A stretch of 64,000 bases of DNA from Prochlorococcus marinus str. MIT 9301 (GCF_000015965.1 NC_009091.1:1426001-1490000), one strand, 5' to 3'; positions 40,530 to 50,348 are shown, numbered from the stretch's first letter. The notes: generated by a model not told the origin, from the sequence alone. Made by a program: numbers and translations.

Positions 40530-40570
40530 GATAAATTAGAAAAAGTTTAAATCTGGTTTCTGATGAAAAA

Positions 40571-40927
40571 TTAATCAATTACTTCACCAGTCTTCTTCAG
40601 TCTTCTTTTCTTAACTCCCTCTTTATCAATAAAATATTCAATCTTACTTGTAAGATTTTTTTCCTTTGAGAAGAACATTACATTTGATGCATGTAAAGAT
40701 GCCTCCTCTGTAAGTATTCTCCCAGTTTCCCCTTCCTGAGTTGGTTTTACATGTTTAGTCCTAAGGTTTATTCCCTTAACTACTACTCTATTTTCAAGAG
40801 GAATAGTTTTTAGAACTTCTCCTGTTTTCCCCTTTTCCTTGCCATTAATTACTTTTACTAAATCTCCAGTTTTGATTCTCATTTTTATTCTTTGGAAATT
40901 CTTCTTTTGTTTTAATGAATCCAACAT
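40571..40927 (-). CDS. rplX: 50S ribosomal protein L24
   Basis: 118 aa. The KOW motif [19 protein letters not shown] and [11 protein letters not shown] identify L24. Two starts are possible: ATG 40927 and ATG 40882 (MRIKTGD). I keep 40927 because a strong Shine-Dalgarno GGAGGTGA stands just upstream of it; it directly abuts the rplN stop. L24 begins 50S assembly. Confidence 0.97.
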   Translation of the reverse strand: MLDSLKQKKNFQRIKMRIKTGDLVKVINGKEKGKTGEVLKTIPLENRVVVKGINLRTKHVKPTQEGETGRILTEEASLHASNVMFFSKEKNLTSKIEYFIDKEGVKKRRLKKTGEVID

Positions 40928-41293
40928 TTAAATCACCTCCGGAGCAAGAGAAACAATTTTTGTATAATTTTTATCCCGCAGTTCTCTGGCTACAGGACCA
41001 AAAACTCTAGTACCTTTTGGATTCTTATCCTCATTAATCAAAACAGCAGCATTATCATCAAATCTGATTGAATTACCAGTATTTCTTCTTAATGTTGCTT
41101 TTGTTCTAACGATGACGGCTTTCACAACTTCAGATTTCTTAACTCCCATATTCGGAAGAGCATCTTTAACAGTTGCTACAATTACATCCCCAACATGTGC
41201 GTATCTTCTATTAGAACCTAAGACCCTAATACATTGAAGTCTTTTCGCTCCGCTATTATCAGCAACTGTTAAATAGGTTTCTTGTTGAATCAT
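40928..41293 (-). CDS. rplN: 50S ribosomal protein L14
   Basis: 121 aa. [20 protein letters not shown] (opening), [14 protein letters not shown] and [20 protein letters not shown] are diagnostic. Its start overlaps the rpsQ stop by 4 bp (ATGA type), so the two are translationally coupled. Confidence 0.99.
40933..40940 (-). promoter_or_regulatory. Shine-Dalgarno deciding the rplX start
   Basis: GGAGGTGA on the minus strand, 5 bases before the ATG at 40927 and inside the end of rplN. The alternative ATG at 40882 has no comparable sequence, so the longer L24 is favoured. Confidence 0.75.
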
Positions 41294-41556
41294 TTTTTAA
41301 CCTCCTTAGCCTGGCTTGTTTTATTCAGAATCTCTTCAATTGCCCATCTTTTATGGGCGCTAAGCGGTCTAGTTTCTCTTATTTTAACTCGATCACCTAA
41401 AACACATGTATTTTCTGGATCATGCGCCTTATATCTCGTAGTCCTACTTACAATTTTTTTATAAGTGGGGTGTGGATATCTATTAATAACAGCAACAACA
41501 ACTGTTTTATCCATTTTGTCGCTGACAACAGTACCAATTCTTTCTTTAAGTGCCAT
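41290..41556 (-). CDS. rpsQ: 30S ribosomal protein S17
   Basis: 88 aa OB-fold protein. [36 protein letters not shown] and [18 protein letters not shown] are S17 signatures. Between rpmC (9 bp) and rplN (4-bp overlap). Confidence 0.99.
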
Positions 41557-41565
41557 AACTAATAA

Positions 41566-41784
41566 TTAATCAGAAGTAGTTTTAGAAGCAGATTGAGTCT
41601 TACTAAGAGTTAGTAATTGCGCAACTTGTTTCTTGATGATTTTAAATTTATGAGTTTCATTAAGCTGTCTCGTAGCTTGCTTGAATCTCAATTCAAAAAG
41701 ATCTTTTCTTAATTGGCCAATCTTTTCAGTAATTTGATCGGAATTTAATTTTTTAAATTCTTTAAGAGACTCTGAGTTTTTCAT
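41566..41784 (-). CDS. rpmC: 50S ribosomal protein L29
   Basis: 72 aa helical hairpin protein at the peptide exit tunnel. [21 protein letters not shown] is the conserved core (LRFQxATGQL-like), here with [10 protein letters not shown]. Overlaps the rplP stop by 4 bp. Confidence 0.97.
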   Translation of the reverse strand: MKNSESLKEFKKLNSDQITEKIGQLRKDLFELRFKQATRQLNETHKFKIIKKQVAQLLTLSKTQSASKTTSD

Positions 41785-42263
41785 TGTTTAACCTCCTCTT
41801 GAGATTTTTTACTATTTTTTGTATTTTCTTGGGAGGAAACTTCAAGATTTTTATCAATGGAGATAAATTTTGTTTTTACAGGAAGTTTGTATTGAGCCAG
41901 ACGCATAGCTTCCTTTGCAGTTTCCTCAGTGATATCCTCACCCCCCATTTCAAAAAGTATTCTTCCAGGTTTTACAACTGCGACCCAAAACTCTGGATTA
42001 CCTTTACCAGAACCCATTCTAGTTTCAGCAGGTCTCATGGTTACAGGTTTATCAGGAAATATTCTTATCCAGATTTGACCACCACGTTTGATATATCTTG
42101 TCATAGCTCGTCTACTCGCCTCTATTTGTCGTGCAGTGACCCAACCACAGTCTTGAGCTTGGAGAGCAAATTGACCGAATGCAATAGTATTACCTTTTGA
42201 GGCTACCCCTCTCATTCTGCCTCTGTGTTGTTTACGGAATTTAGTACGTTTTGGACTAAGCAT
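41781..42263 (-). CDS. rplP: 50S ribosomal protein L16
   Basis: 160 aa. [39 protein letters not shown] and [19 protein letters not shown] identify L16, which aids A-site tRNA binding. A C-terminal extension rich in Ser, Lys and Glu follows the conserved region. Confidence 0.99.
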   Translation of the reverse strand: MLSPKRTKFRKQHRGRMRGVASKGNTIAFGQFALQAQDCGWVTARQIEASRRAMTRYIKRGGQIWIRIFPDKPVTMRPAETRMGSGKGNPEFWVAVVKPGRILFEMGGEDITEETAKEAMRLAQYKLPVKTKFISIDKNLEVSSQENTKNSKKSQEEVKQ

Positions 42264-42274
42264 TTTTATACCTC

Positions 42275-43006
42275 CTATGAATTCTCATTTGAACGATCCT
42301 CAAATTGCTGAGGTCTTCTACTTGCTTTCCTCTTAGGGCTCGCACCCACAGGTATAGTTTGTTCTTCTTTAGGAAGAACTTCACCTTTGAAAACCCAAAC
42401 TTTAATGCCTAGAACTCCGTAAGTTGTATTAGCTTCACGTGTTGCATAATCAATTTCAGCTCTCAAAGTATGTAAGGGTACTCTACCTTCTCTCGTCCAT
42501 TCTGTTCTAGCTATTTCAGCACCATTTAACCTTCCACCTACTTGAATTTTGAGGCCTAAGACTCCAGCCCTTTGAGCCCGTTGTAAGGCCATCCTTATAG
42601 TTCTTCTAAAAGCGACTCTTTTTTCTAGTTGTTGCGCAATATATTCTGCTAGTAAAAAAGCATCTGCATCTACGCGTTCAACTTCAACAACATTAATTCT
42701 GACTTGCCTAGTCCTATCTCCTATAGTTTTTTGAATGCCAGATCTTAATTCTTCAATACCACTTCCTTGTCTTCCAACTATAACTCCTGGTCTTGCTGTT
42801 TTTAATTCAAGTTCCAGTTGGTCAGCTTTTCTAGCTATTAAAACATCGCTAATTCCTGCTGCACCATATTTTTTTTGTATGAAAGTACGAATTTTAAAAT
42901 CTTCTTGGAGAAGAATTGGATATGTTTTAGAAGTAGCAAACCACTTAGAGCGATGCTCTTGTGTAATGCCTAATCTCAGTCCAGAAGGATGTATTTTGTG
43001 TCCCAT
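42275..43006 (-). CDS. rpsC: 30S ribosomal protein S3
   Basis: 243 aa. [14 protein letters not shown], the KH domain with [17 protein letters not shown], and [20 protein letters not shown] with [13 protein letters not shown] are diagnostic. The ATG overlaps the rplV stop codon by one base. A C-terminal Arg-rich tail follows. Confidence 0.99.
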   Translation of the reverse strand: MGHKIHPSGLRLGITQEHRSKWFATSKTYPILLQEDFKIRTFIQKKYGAAGISDVLIARKADQLELELKTARPGVIVGRQGSGIEELRSGIQKTIGDRTRQVRINVVEVERVDADAFLLAEYIAQQLEKRVAFRRTIRMALQRAQRAGVLGLKIQVGGRLNGAEIARTEWTREGRVPLHTLRAEIDYATREANTTYGVLGIKVWVFKGEVLPKEEQTIPVGASPKRKASRRPQQFEDRSNENS

Positions 43007-43392
43007 TAGTTTTGTACCTCCGCATTAGTTTGGGTAGGAGCAGATTCTACAGAAATACTTATATGGCAAGTCTGTTTTTTAATTGAAAAAGCTCGACCTT
43101 GAGCTCTGGGCCTATACCTTTTCATTACAGGACCACTATTAGCCCATGCAGAGGAAATAACTAAGGTAGATGGATCCATTCCAAGGTTATGTTCTGCATT
43201 GGCAACCGCAGATCTTAGAACTTTAGTAATAGGGTCTGTAGATCTGTAAGGCATAAATTCCAACATAATCAATGCATCTCTATAGGACCTACCCCTTATC
43301 TGATCCAAAACTCTTCTCACTTTAGAGGCTGATCCGCGAACATAGTTCCCATGTGCAACGGCTGTTTTTTGTGTTTCAGGTGTTGTTGTCAT
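43006..43392 (-). CDS. rplV: 50S ribosomal protein L22
   Basis: 128 aa. [39 protein letters not shown] and [19 protein letters not shown] are diagnostic; the extended loop lines the exit tunnel. Starts with a 4-bp overlap with rpsS. Confidence 0.99.
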
Positions 43393-43667
43393 GATTTTGC
43401 TCCTTTCTTATCTCTTATATGACCTCGGTAAGTGCGTGTAGGAGCAAATTCACCGAGTTTATGACCAATCATTTGTTCAGTAATAAATACTGGAATGTGA
43501 GTCTTGCCATTATGAACAGCGATTGTATGACCGATCATTAAAGGTAAAATCGTAGAGGATCTCGACCAAGTTTTGATAACAGACTTATCATTATCAGTAT
43601 TTTGTTTTTCTACCTTTTTGAGCAAGCTATCTGCTATGAAAGGTCCTTTTTTTAGTGAGCGTCCCAT
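43389..43667 (-). CDS. rpsS: 30S ribosomal protein S19
   Basis: 92 aa. [40 protein letters not shown] and [17 protein letters not shown] are diagnostic of S19, part of the 30S head with S13. Confidence 0.99.
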
Positions 43668-43704
43668 AATTATGTAATAGAAATTGAAATAATAGATGAA
43701 GTAA

Positions 43705-44568
43705 TCAAGAGTCTCTTCCTCCTCTACTCCTCTTAGAAATGCGACGACGTCTTCGAACTACTAATTTATTACTTGGTTTGTTCTTTTTACGTGTCTTTAA
43801 TCCAAGAGCTGGTTTGCCCCAGGGAGTAACTGGGCCTGCTCTACCAATTGGTGCTTTTCCCTCTCCTCCTCCATGTGGATGATCACATGGGTTCATTACA
43901 CTACCTCTTACTTGGGGCCTTCTACCAAGCCATCTTCTTCTTCCTGCTTTACCTAAGCTAGTATTTCTTATTTCAGAATTACCAACTTCTCCAAGAGTTG
44001 CATAGCATTCCTTTCTTACAAGTCTTACCTCGGTAGATGGGAGTTTTAACGCAACATAATCTCCCTCTTTTGCCATAACTTGAGCACTAGCTCCTGCGGA
44101 TCTAACCATCTGAGCACCTCTACCCGCATATAACTCAACACAATGAACACTTGATCCTAATGGCATAACAGAAAGTGGCATTGCATTTCCATCTTCAATT
44201 GGAACACTTTCTCCAGATATGACATTTTGTCCGACTTTTACGCCTGCTGGAGCGATAATATATCTTTTTTCGCCATCTTCGTAGAATAATAGTGCTAATC
44301 TTGCATTTCTATGAGGATCGTAATGTATAGCTGCAACTTTAGCGTTAATGTTTCTTTTATCTCTTCTAAAGTCGACTAATCTATATTGCCTTTTGTGACC
44401 ACCTCCACGATGACGACAAGTAATAACTCCACGATTATTCCTACCTTTAACCCTATGTTTTGAAACTATTAGTGATCTTTCAGGTTTTGAACTTGTTATT
44501 TCACTAAAGTCAGTAACCACTCTCTGCCTAGTACCAGGTGTATAAGGTTTAAATTTACGGATTGCCAT
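43705..44568 (-). CDS. rplB: 50S ribosomal protein L2
   Basis: 287 aa. [20 protein letters not shown], and [16 protein letters not shown] with the histidine implicated in peptidyl-transferase-centre structure. Standard length; between rplW (12 bp) and rpsS (37 bp). Confidence 0.99.
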
Positions 44569-44580
44569 GATTAAAACTCC

Positions 44581-44883
44581 TTAAGATTCTGGAAATAGTT
44601 GGATTTTGTCTCCTTCGGCAAGACGTACAATTGCCTTTTTGACCTGAGAACGTTTACCGGAAAATTTTCCGACTCTTCTTGTTCTCCTAGGAGGATTCAT
44701 AGTGTTTACTCCTATGACTTTAACACTGAACAAGGCTTCAATAGCTGCCTTTATTTGTGGTTTTGCCGCTCTATGATCAACTTCAAAAGTATATTGGTTA
44801 AAATCTAGTGCATTTGTAGCTTTCTCAGTAATAACTGGCTTTCGTATTACATCTGCTAAACGAGAATTGAATAATTTACTCAT
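44581..44883 (-). CDS. rplW: 50S ribosomal protein L23
   Basis: 100 aa. [39 protein letters not shown] and [13 protein letters not shown] are diagnostic. Docking site for trigger factor and signal recognition particle at the tunnel exit. Overlaps rplD by 4 bp. Confidence 0.99.
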   Translation of the reverse strand: MSKLFNSRLADVIRKPVITEKATNALDFNQYTFEVDHRAAKPQIKAAIEALFSVKVIGVNTMNPPRRTRRVGKFSGKRSQVKKAIVRLAEGDKIQLFPES

Positions 44884-45512
44884 GATGCATAAACCTCCTG
44901 AATTTTATCTATCGCTGATTGACCTATTACCAATTTATTTGCGTTGAGAATATCAAATACATTTAATTGATCAGCGGCGATTAATTTTACTTTCTCAATA
45001 TTATTAATGGATTTTTTTATAATATCGGACGGACTATCAAGAATAACCAAAACTTTTTCAGTTTTTTGTATACCTAATCGAGCAAGGCCATTGATGATGT
45101 CACTTGTTTTAGGCTGCTTTAGAGTAGATCCAAAATCTTCAACAGCCTTAATATCAGATACTCTAGACATAAGTGCTGTTCTAAGAGCTAATCTACGCTC
45201 CTTACGATTCATATCAAGATTGTAAGAACGTGGCTTAGGTCCAAAAATAATTCCGCCACCTGGTCTCAAGGGTGTCCTTATTGAACCTTGACGAGCTCTT
45301 CCTGTACCTTTTTGTTTGTATGGCTTTCTACCGCCCCCGCGCACTTCAGATCTTGTCAAAGTTGATGCTGTCCCCTGTCTTTTATTTGCTAGCTGCCTAA
45401 GGACTGCTCTATGTATTAGGTCTGCAGAAGAAGTTTTTTTAGCAACTGCTAAATCAAGAGAAACTTTGCCAGATTTTTTACCATCCCACTTAAGAGTTTC
45501 AAGTGTTGTCAT
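44880..45512 (-). CDS. rplD: 50S ribosomal protein L4
   Basis: 210 aa. The tunnel loop [20 protein letters not shown] and [19 protein letters not shown] is intact. In E. coli L4 represses the S10 operon at transcription and translation levels via its leader; here the operon starts with rplC and has a long structured leader. 4-bp overlaps on both sides. Confidence 0.99.
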   Translation of the reverse strand: MTTLETLKWDGKKSGKVSLDLAVAKKTSSADLIHRAVLRQLANKRQGTASTLTRSEVRGGGRKPYKQKGTGRARQGSIRTPLRPGGGIIFGPKPRSYNLDMNRKERRLALRTALMSRVSDIKAVEDFGSTLKQPKTSDIINGLARLGIQKTEKVLVILDSPSDIIKKSINNIEKVKLIAADQLNVFDILNANKLVIGQSAIDKIQEVYAS

Positions 45513-46162
45513 GATTTTTCACCTCCTTTTTTGCCTACAATATTATTTGGCTTAATATTTATTATTGAGCCTGGTTTACCTGGGACAGAACCCTTTACTA
45601 CAAGCAAATTTTTCTGATCATCAATTTTTAGAACTAACAAACCTTTAGTAGTAATTTGTTTTCCTCCATATCTTCCTGCCATTCTTTTTCCAGGATAAAT
45701 TCTGCCTGGAGTTGTTCCTGCACCTGTAGATCCAGGTGCTCTATGATTTTTTGAACCATGACTCATTGGACCTCTGCTAAAACCATGTCTTTTCTGGTAA
45801 CCAGCAAAACCTCTACCCATAGATTTACCACTGATATCAACTTTTTGACCAACCTCAAAGTTTTTTACAGTTATTTGATTTCCGATTTCATAAGATGAAG
45901 TTTCTTCAACCCTATATTCTTTCAAATGCTTTAAAAGTTCTTCACCTGATTTCAACAAATGTCCCTTTTCAGGCTTACTTATGTGCTTATCTTTGGACAA
46001 GCCATAACCTATTTGAACGGCAGTATAACCATCCAAAGCGGTTGTTTTCAATTGAGTGATACGGCAAGGACCAGCCTCAATAAGAGTAACTGGCACCGAA
46101 TTACCTTTTTCGTCGAAAAGTTGGGACATGCCCAATTTCTTTCCTAAAATTCCTATAGACAT
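45509..46162 (-). CDS. rplC: 50S ribosomal protein L3
   Basis: 217 aa. [40 protein letters not shown] and [15 protein letters not shown] are diagnostic. First gene of the 30-gene minus-strand run, because S10 is in the other cluster. A roughly 215-base leader with repeats precedes it. Confidence 0.99.
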   Translation of the reverse strand: MSIGILGKKLGMSQLFDEKGNSVPVTLIEAGPCRITQLKTTALDGYTAVQIGYGLSKDKHISKPEKGHLLKSGEELLKHLKEYRVEETSSYEIGNQITVKNFEVGQKVDISGKSMGRGFAGYQKRHGFSRGPMSHGSKNHRAPGSTGAGTTPGRIYPGKRMAGRYGGKQITTKGLLVLKIDDQKNLLVVKGSVPGKPGSIINIKPNNIVGKKGGEKS

Positions 46163-46442
46163 AAGACTAAATTAGGCTAGCTCGTAATGATTTTTAAATT
46201 ATCTAAAACCTTTAATTATTAAGGTGAAGTTAATAAAAAAACAATTAATAAGGTTGAGACTTATCTGAAAATCTAGATAGTTTCTCCGGGGATAAACCCA
46301 CCTGTGTTTTTTAACGAAACGCTAAAAAATGTGAAATCTTACAGAGGCTCGGCTAGCTTGCGAGCTTAAAAATTCACTGAGTTACAATTGTACATCATCA
46401 AGTACCATAAAATAAAATAAAATACAAATAAAGGAAATTTTT
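46163..46442. promoter_or_regulatory. Divergent rplC / ndhN spacer with a GC-richer structured element
   Basis: 280 bp, no coding sequence. An unusually GC-rich patch stands out against AT-rich flanks: a hairpin GCTCG/CGAGC (46347-46351, 46361-46365) with loop GCTAGCTTG. The 8-mer GGCTAGCT occurs here (46351-46358) and again next to the rplC start (46175-46182). On the minus strand TACAAT at 46384-46389 could be the rplC -10 element, which would place both repeats in the rplC leader. GTAC-N8-GTAC (46390-46405) lies towards ndhN, whose AAAGGAA Shine-Dalgarno is clear. Confidence 0.5.
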
Positions 46443-46919
46443 ATGCCATTACTTCTCACAGGGAAAAAATTTCATAACGATTTAAAAACTAACAAATGTC
46501 TTGCAATCTTTGCTCCTCTTGAAGGTGGTTATGAAACTCGTCTTTTGAGGAGAATGAGGGCCAAAGGCTTTAAAACTTTTATAACCTCAGCAAGAGGGCT
46601 TGGAGATCCAGAAGTCTTCTTACTCAAATTGCATGGAGTTAGACCACCGCACCTTGGTCATCAAAGCGTAGGAAGAAATGGAGCACTCGGGGAAGTTCAA
46701 CAAGTTATCCCACAAGCTTCTGAGTTATTTAATGAAAATGATAAAAATAAATTACTTTGGTTATTAGAAGGTCAAGTACTTTCTCAATCTGAATTAGAGA
46801 GCTTAATAGAGATTTGCACTAAAGATAATAAACTAACGATAGTTGTTGAAATGGGGGGTTCAAGAAAACTTGAATGGAAGTCGTTAAGTAATTATATTTT
46901 AGATGAATTTGAAAATTAA
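46443..46919 (+). CDS. ndhN: NAD(P)H-quinone oxidoreductase (NDH-1) subunit N
   Basis: 158 aa, cyanobacterial and plastid-specific peripheral-arm subunit of NDH-1, used in respiration and cyclic electron flow around photosystem [37 protein letters not shown] and [18 protein letters not shown] are NdhN signatures. Starts at ATG with AAAGGAA upstream. ldpA follows after 5 bp, likely in one transcript. Confidence 0.95.
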   Translation: MPLLLTGKKFHNDLKTNKCLAIFAPLEGGYETRLLRRMRAKGFKTFITSARGLGDPEVFLLKLHGVRPPHLGHQSVGRNGALGEVQQVIPQASELFNENDKNKLLWLLEGQVLSQSELESLIEICTKDNKLTIVVEMGGSRKLEWKSLSNYILDEFEN

Positions 46920-46924
46920 ATCGT

Positions 46925-47932
46925 TTGATTATAACTAAGAATAAAAAAGATAAATGGATTAAATTAATTTGTGGTGCAAGTAATGAAGATATTGTTGCCA
47001 TAGAAGATTTATGTGCAATTTATACTGCTGCAGGTGTCGACTACATAGATGTTGCCGCAGAAGAATCTATAGTACACGCAGCAAAAAAAGGAATCGAGTG
47101 GGCAAAAAAAGTCTTTAAAAACTCCCCTGGATTAATGATAAGCATTAGTGATGGAAATGATATCCACTTTCGTAAAGCAAAATTTGATCCATTGAAATGT
47201 CCCCCTAAGTGTCCAAGACCGTGCGAAAAAGTATGCCCCACCTTTGCAATTGATAATTCTGGGATCAAAAAGAGTAAATGTTATGGATGTGGAAGATGTT
47301 TGAATAGCTGTCCCCTAAATCTAATTAGTGAATATGAATATAATTTGTCAAAAGATGATTTAGGATCAACACTTCAGAAAATAAAACCTAATGCAGTAGA
47401 AATTCATACAGAAATCAATCGCCTAGATTCTTTTGCAAAAGTTGTCAGTATCATTAAAAGTTCTAGAAAAAAATTAGACAAGATATCTATCAGTTGTGGA
47501 TTAAATCAATCTTTCAAAAAATCACAAGAGCCCGAAGATCTTTTGAAAGCTCTTTGGGAAAGATATGAAATTCTTAAAAAACTTGATATTCCCCTTATTT
47601 GGCAGCTAGATGGAAGGCCAATGTCTGGAGATCTTGCTCCTTCAACGAGTAGAGATGCTGTAGAGTTGTTTGAAAAAATAGGTTCAGATCTTCCACCTGG
47701 ATTAATTCAATTGGCAGGAGGAACAAATGAAAAAACTCATGAATTTTTGAATTCAAACAATCTTCCAGACGGAATAGCATTTGGAAGTGCTGCAAGAAAA
47801 ATTATGCAGCCCCTTATTGAATTTGCTCACAAAAACAACAAAAAACTCTATGAATATCCTGAAAGAATGGCTTTAGCGATCAAAAAAGCTAAAAAATTTC
47901 TAGAGCCATGGAAATCGAGCTCATTCAAATAA
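46925..47932 (+). CDS. ldpA: Light-dependent period protein LdpA, iron-sulfur protein
   Basis: 335 aa. In Synechococcus elongatus LdpA senses redox state and tunes circadian period. Two cluster-binding regions are seen: CPPKCPRPCEKVCP and KCYGCGRCLNSCP, followed by the LdpA C-terminal domain (IPLIWQLDGRPMSGD, LAGGTNEKTHEFL). Start is TTG at 46925. Prochlorococcus is known to lack KaiA and to have an hourglass-like clock, so the retained role may be redox sensing. No kai gene is in the window. Downstream of ndhN. Confidence 0.9.
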   Translation: MIITKNKKDKWIKLICGASNEDIVAIEDLCAIYTAAGVDYIDVAAEESIVHAAKKGIEWAKKVFKNSPGLMISISDGNDIHFRKAKFDPLKCPPKCPRPCEKVCPTFAIDNSGIKKSKCYGCGRCLNSCPLNLISEYEYNLSKDDLGSTLQKIKPNAVEIHTEINRLDSFAKVVSIIKSSRKKLDKISISCGLNQSFKKSQEPEDLLKALWERYEILKKLDIPLIWQLDGRPMSGDLAPSTSRDAVELFEKIGSDLPPGLIQLAGGTNEKTHEFLNSNNLPDGIAFGSAARKIMQPLIEFAHKNNKKLYEYPERMALAIKKAKKFLEPWKSSSFK

Positions 47933-48026
47933 TATTTTTATTTTTCAAAACTAGCGCCATGTTTATAAAAACTTTGTATTTTTTGGATAGAAAAAAATCT
48001 TTTAATGTATTAAAATAAAAAATCAA

Positions 48027-48098
48027 TGGGCCGTCGCCAAGTGGTAAGGCATCGGGTTTTGGTCTCGACATTCCTAGGTTCGAATCCTAGCGGCCCAG
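48027..48098 (+). tRNA. tRNA-Gln(UUG)
   Basis: 72 bases. Acceptor TGGGCCG pairs with CGGCCCA, D arm GCCAAGTGGTAAGGC, anticodon stem TCGGG/CTCGA with loop TTTTGGT (anticodon UUG), T arm CTAGGTTCGAATCCTAG, discriminator G. CCA is not encoded. A single wobble G-U pair occurs in the anticodon stem. Confidence 0.97.
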
Positions 48099-48114
48099 TT
48101 CTAATATTTAATAG

Positions 48115-48891
48115 GTGTCTTCTCAAAAAATATTTCTATTTGATTTCGATGGAGTAATAGTTGATGGAATGCAAGAATATTGGCATAGTTCCTTGCTGGC
48201 CTGTGAAAGATATCTAAATTCACCCTACATCTCTGTTGATCAAAAACTTTATAAAAGAGTACCAAATTCTTTTAAAGAAATGCGGCCTTTGGTTAAATAT
48301 GGTTGGGAAATGATTCTAATTGCTCACGAAATTATAAAATCAGAAAATCAATTAAAAAATGATAATAAAGATGATTTCATTAATAATTATCATCAAAATT
48401 GCCAGAGGATATTAAATGAAAATTCCTGGATTGCCGAAGATTTACAAAAAATGTTAGATCAGTCGCGCAAGTACCAAATTGATAAAGATTTTAAATCGTG
48501 GGTAAATTTACATAATCCGTTTTTTGAAATTATAAATTTCATGAAAAAATTAAGGAGAAAAGAAATAAAAACAGGAGTCATAACAACAAAAGGAAAGATA
48601 TTTGCAGAAAAAATCCTTAAACAATTAAATATTTTTCCAGAATATATTTTTGGTTATGAATCCGGAACTAAAATCAAAATAGCTAAAAAGCTTACAAAAA
48701 CTTATGAAATTTTAGGCTTTATAGAAGATAGAAAAAAGACTCTAATAGAAATTAAAAAAAATTCAGAAACTTCTCACATTCCATGCTTCCTAGCTGATTG
48801 GGGATATTTGAAAGAATCAGATAGATACAATTTAAGTAATGAAATCAAATTATTAAAGTTAGACAAGCTTGAGGAATTAGTTGCAATTTAA
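48115..48891 (+). CDS. HAD-superfamily hydrolase
   Basis: 258 aa with a GTG start 16 bp after tRNA-Gln. Motif I FLFDFDGVIVDG (Asp10, Asp12), motif II VITTKG, motif III around GTKIKIAKKL and motif IV IEDRKKTL are present. It resembles phosphoglycolate-phosphatase-type proteins, but the cap (long, Lys/Asn-rich) and the weak motif IV (ED rather than GD) differ from true Gph. The substrate is not identifiable. Confidence 0.78.
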   Translation: MSSQKIFLFDFDGVIVDGMQEYWHSSLLACERYLNSPYISVDQKLYKRVPNSFKEMRPLVKYGWEMILIAHEIIKSENQLKNDNKDDFINNYHQNCQRILNENSWIAEDLQKMLDQSRKYQIDKDFKSWVNLHNPFFEIINFMKKLRRKEIKTGVITTKGKIFAEKILKQLNIFPEYIFGYESGTKIKIAKKLTKTYEILGFIEDRKKTLIEIKKNSETSHIPCFLADWGYLKESDRYNLSNEIKLLKLDKLEELVAI

Positions 48892-48905
48892 AGATGATAA
48901 GCTAA

Positions 48906-48919
48906 AGTACAGATGTACT
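48906..48919 (+). promoter_or_regulatory. LexA (SOS) box upstream of recA
   Basis: AGTACAGATGTACT, a perfect 5-bp inverted repeat with a four-base centre, matching the cyanobacterial LexA site pattern AGTAC-N4-GTWCT. It overlaps a TATAGT -10-like hexamer (48919-48924) by one base and lies 84 bp before the recA ATG, so LexA would block RNA polymerase. Confidence 0.8.
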
Positions 48920-48924
48920 ATAGT
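48919..48924 (+). promoter_or_regulatory. Possible -10 element of recA
   Basis: TATAGT adjoining the LexA box. It predicts a leader of about 70 bases. TATAAA at 48931-48936 is an alternative. Confidence 0.4.
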
Positions 48925-49002
48925 TTTATTTATAAAGTTTGGTTTAAATAAAAATTTCCAAATTTAGAATAATTACAAGAACTTTAACCGATAAATCAAA
49001 CA

Positions 49003-50100
49003 ATGAGCCTTGAAGAAAAGAAAACAACTGAATCAAAAGAAAAAGACAAGGCATTAAGTCTTGTCTTAGGTCAAATAGAAAGAAATTTCGGAAGAGGATC
49101 AATAATGAGACTTGGTGACGCCTCAAGAATGAAAGTTGAAACAATATCTACTGGAGCGCTGACCTTAGATTTAGCATTAGGAGGAGGATATCCAAAAGGA
49201 AGAGTAGTAGAAGTTTACGGACCAGAAAGTTCAGGAAAAACTACATTAACACTTCACGCGATTGCGGAAGTCCAAAAGAATGGAGGAGTAGCTGCATTTG
49301 TAGATGCTGAGCATGCACTCGATCCAGTTTATGCAGCCTCTCTAGGAGTTGATGTTGAAAATTTGTTAGTTTCACAACCAGATACTGGTGAAATGGCTCT
49401 AGAAATAGTTGACCAACTTATAAGATCAAGTGCAGTAGATCTTGTTGTTGTTGACTCGGTCGCTGCACTAACCCCAAGAGCCGAGATAGAAGGAGAAATG
49501 GGAGATCACGTAATTGGAAGCCAAGCAAGGCTAATGAGTCAAGCAATGAGGAAAATAACAGGGAATATTGGCAAATCTGGTTGTACGGTAATATTCCTGA
49601 ATCAATTACGCCTAAAAATTGGAGTTACGTACGGCAATCCAGAAACAACCACAGGAGGTAATGCATTAAAATTTTATGCCTCAGTGAGACTTGATATCAG
49701 AAGAATTCAAACTCTTAAAAGAGGTACTGAAGAATATGGTATAAGAGCAAAAGTGAAAGTAGCAAAAAACAAAGTTGCACCACCATTTAGAATTGCAGAG
49801 TTTGATATTCTCTTCGGAAAAGGTATTAGTACAACAGGATGTTTATTAGATTTAGCAGAAGAAACTAATATCATAATAAGGAGAGGTGCTTGGTATAGTT
49901 ATGAAGGAGAAAATATTGGACAAGGGAGAGATAACACAATTATTTGGCTTGATCAAAACTTAGAAATTAGGAATAAAGTAGAATCCATGGTTAAGGAGAA
50001 ATTAACAGAAGGGACTGAAGTAAGTTCTAATTCAATGAAAGCATTAAATAGTAATCCAGCTAATACAATCGCTGTTAATGATATAAAAACAGTAGCTTAG
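49003..50100 (+). CDS. recA: Recombinase RecA
   Basis: 365 aa. Strand-exchange ATPase and activator of LexA self-cleavage. Walker A GPESSGKT (73-80), Walker [11 protein letters not shown], the [11 protein letters not shown] loop and NQLRLKIGV with [17 protein letters not shown] are intact. The C-terminal tail is Asn/Ser-rich. It has a LexA box upstream and converges on the DUF2839 gene with a 2-bp gap. Confidence 0.99.
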   Translation: MSLEEKKTTESKEKDKALSLVLGQIERNFGRGSIMRLGDASRMKVETISTGALTLDLALGGGYPKGRVVEVYGPESSGKTTLTLHAIAEVQKNGGVAAFVDAEHALDPVYAASLGVDVENLLVSQPDTGEMALEIVDQLIRSSAVDLVVVDSVAALTPRAEIEGEMGDHVIGSQARLMSQAMRKITGNIGKSGCTVIFLNQLRLKIGVTYGNPETTTGGNALKFYASVRLDIRRIQTLKRGTEEYGIRAKVKVAKNKVAPPFRIAEFDILFGKGISTTGCLLDLAEETNIIIRRGAWYSYEGENIGQGRDNTIIWLDQNLEIRNKVESMVKEKLTEGTEVSSNSMKALNSNPANTIAVNDIKTVA

Positions 50101-50102
50101 AT

Positions 50103-50348
50103 TTATAAAGAATCAGCTAAAGTCCACCACCCAGCAGCAGGGCCTATAAATCTCACGACAATCCATAAGATTACTAACCCTCCGATCCCAAACCAACTGG
50201 CCTTAATACTTAATTTAATTAGGTTATCTCTTTGATTGATTGTAAAAGGTAGCCATTCAAATAATCTTGGAGAATCATCAAATTTAGTTTTAGTATTATT
50301 TTTTTTTGGAGGTAAACCAAGTGTTTTGCGTCTTTTTGCTTCTCCCAT
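50103..50348 (-). CDS. DUF2839 family small membrane protein
   Basis: 81 aa. MGEAKRRKTLGLPPKK at the N-terminus is the family hallmark (soluble, basic), followed by one membrane segment (SWFGIGGLVILWIVVRF, about residues 50-67). Found across cyanobacteria; function unknown. It lies 29 bp downstream of the helicase-like gene on the same strand. Confidence 0.75.
   Translation of the reverse strand: MGEAKRRKTLGLPPKKNNTKTKFDDSPRLFEWLPFTINQRDNLIKLSIKASWFGIGGLVILWIVVRFIGPAAGWWTLADSL

Noticed and set aside
41784..42200. 138-aa plus-strand frame antisense to rplP
   Set aside because: Lies wholly opposite L16; composition is what the complementary strand of a conserved gene would give.
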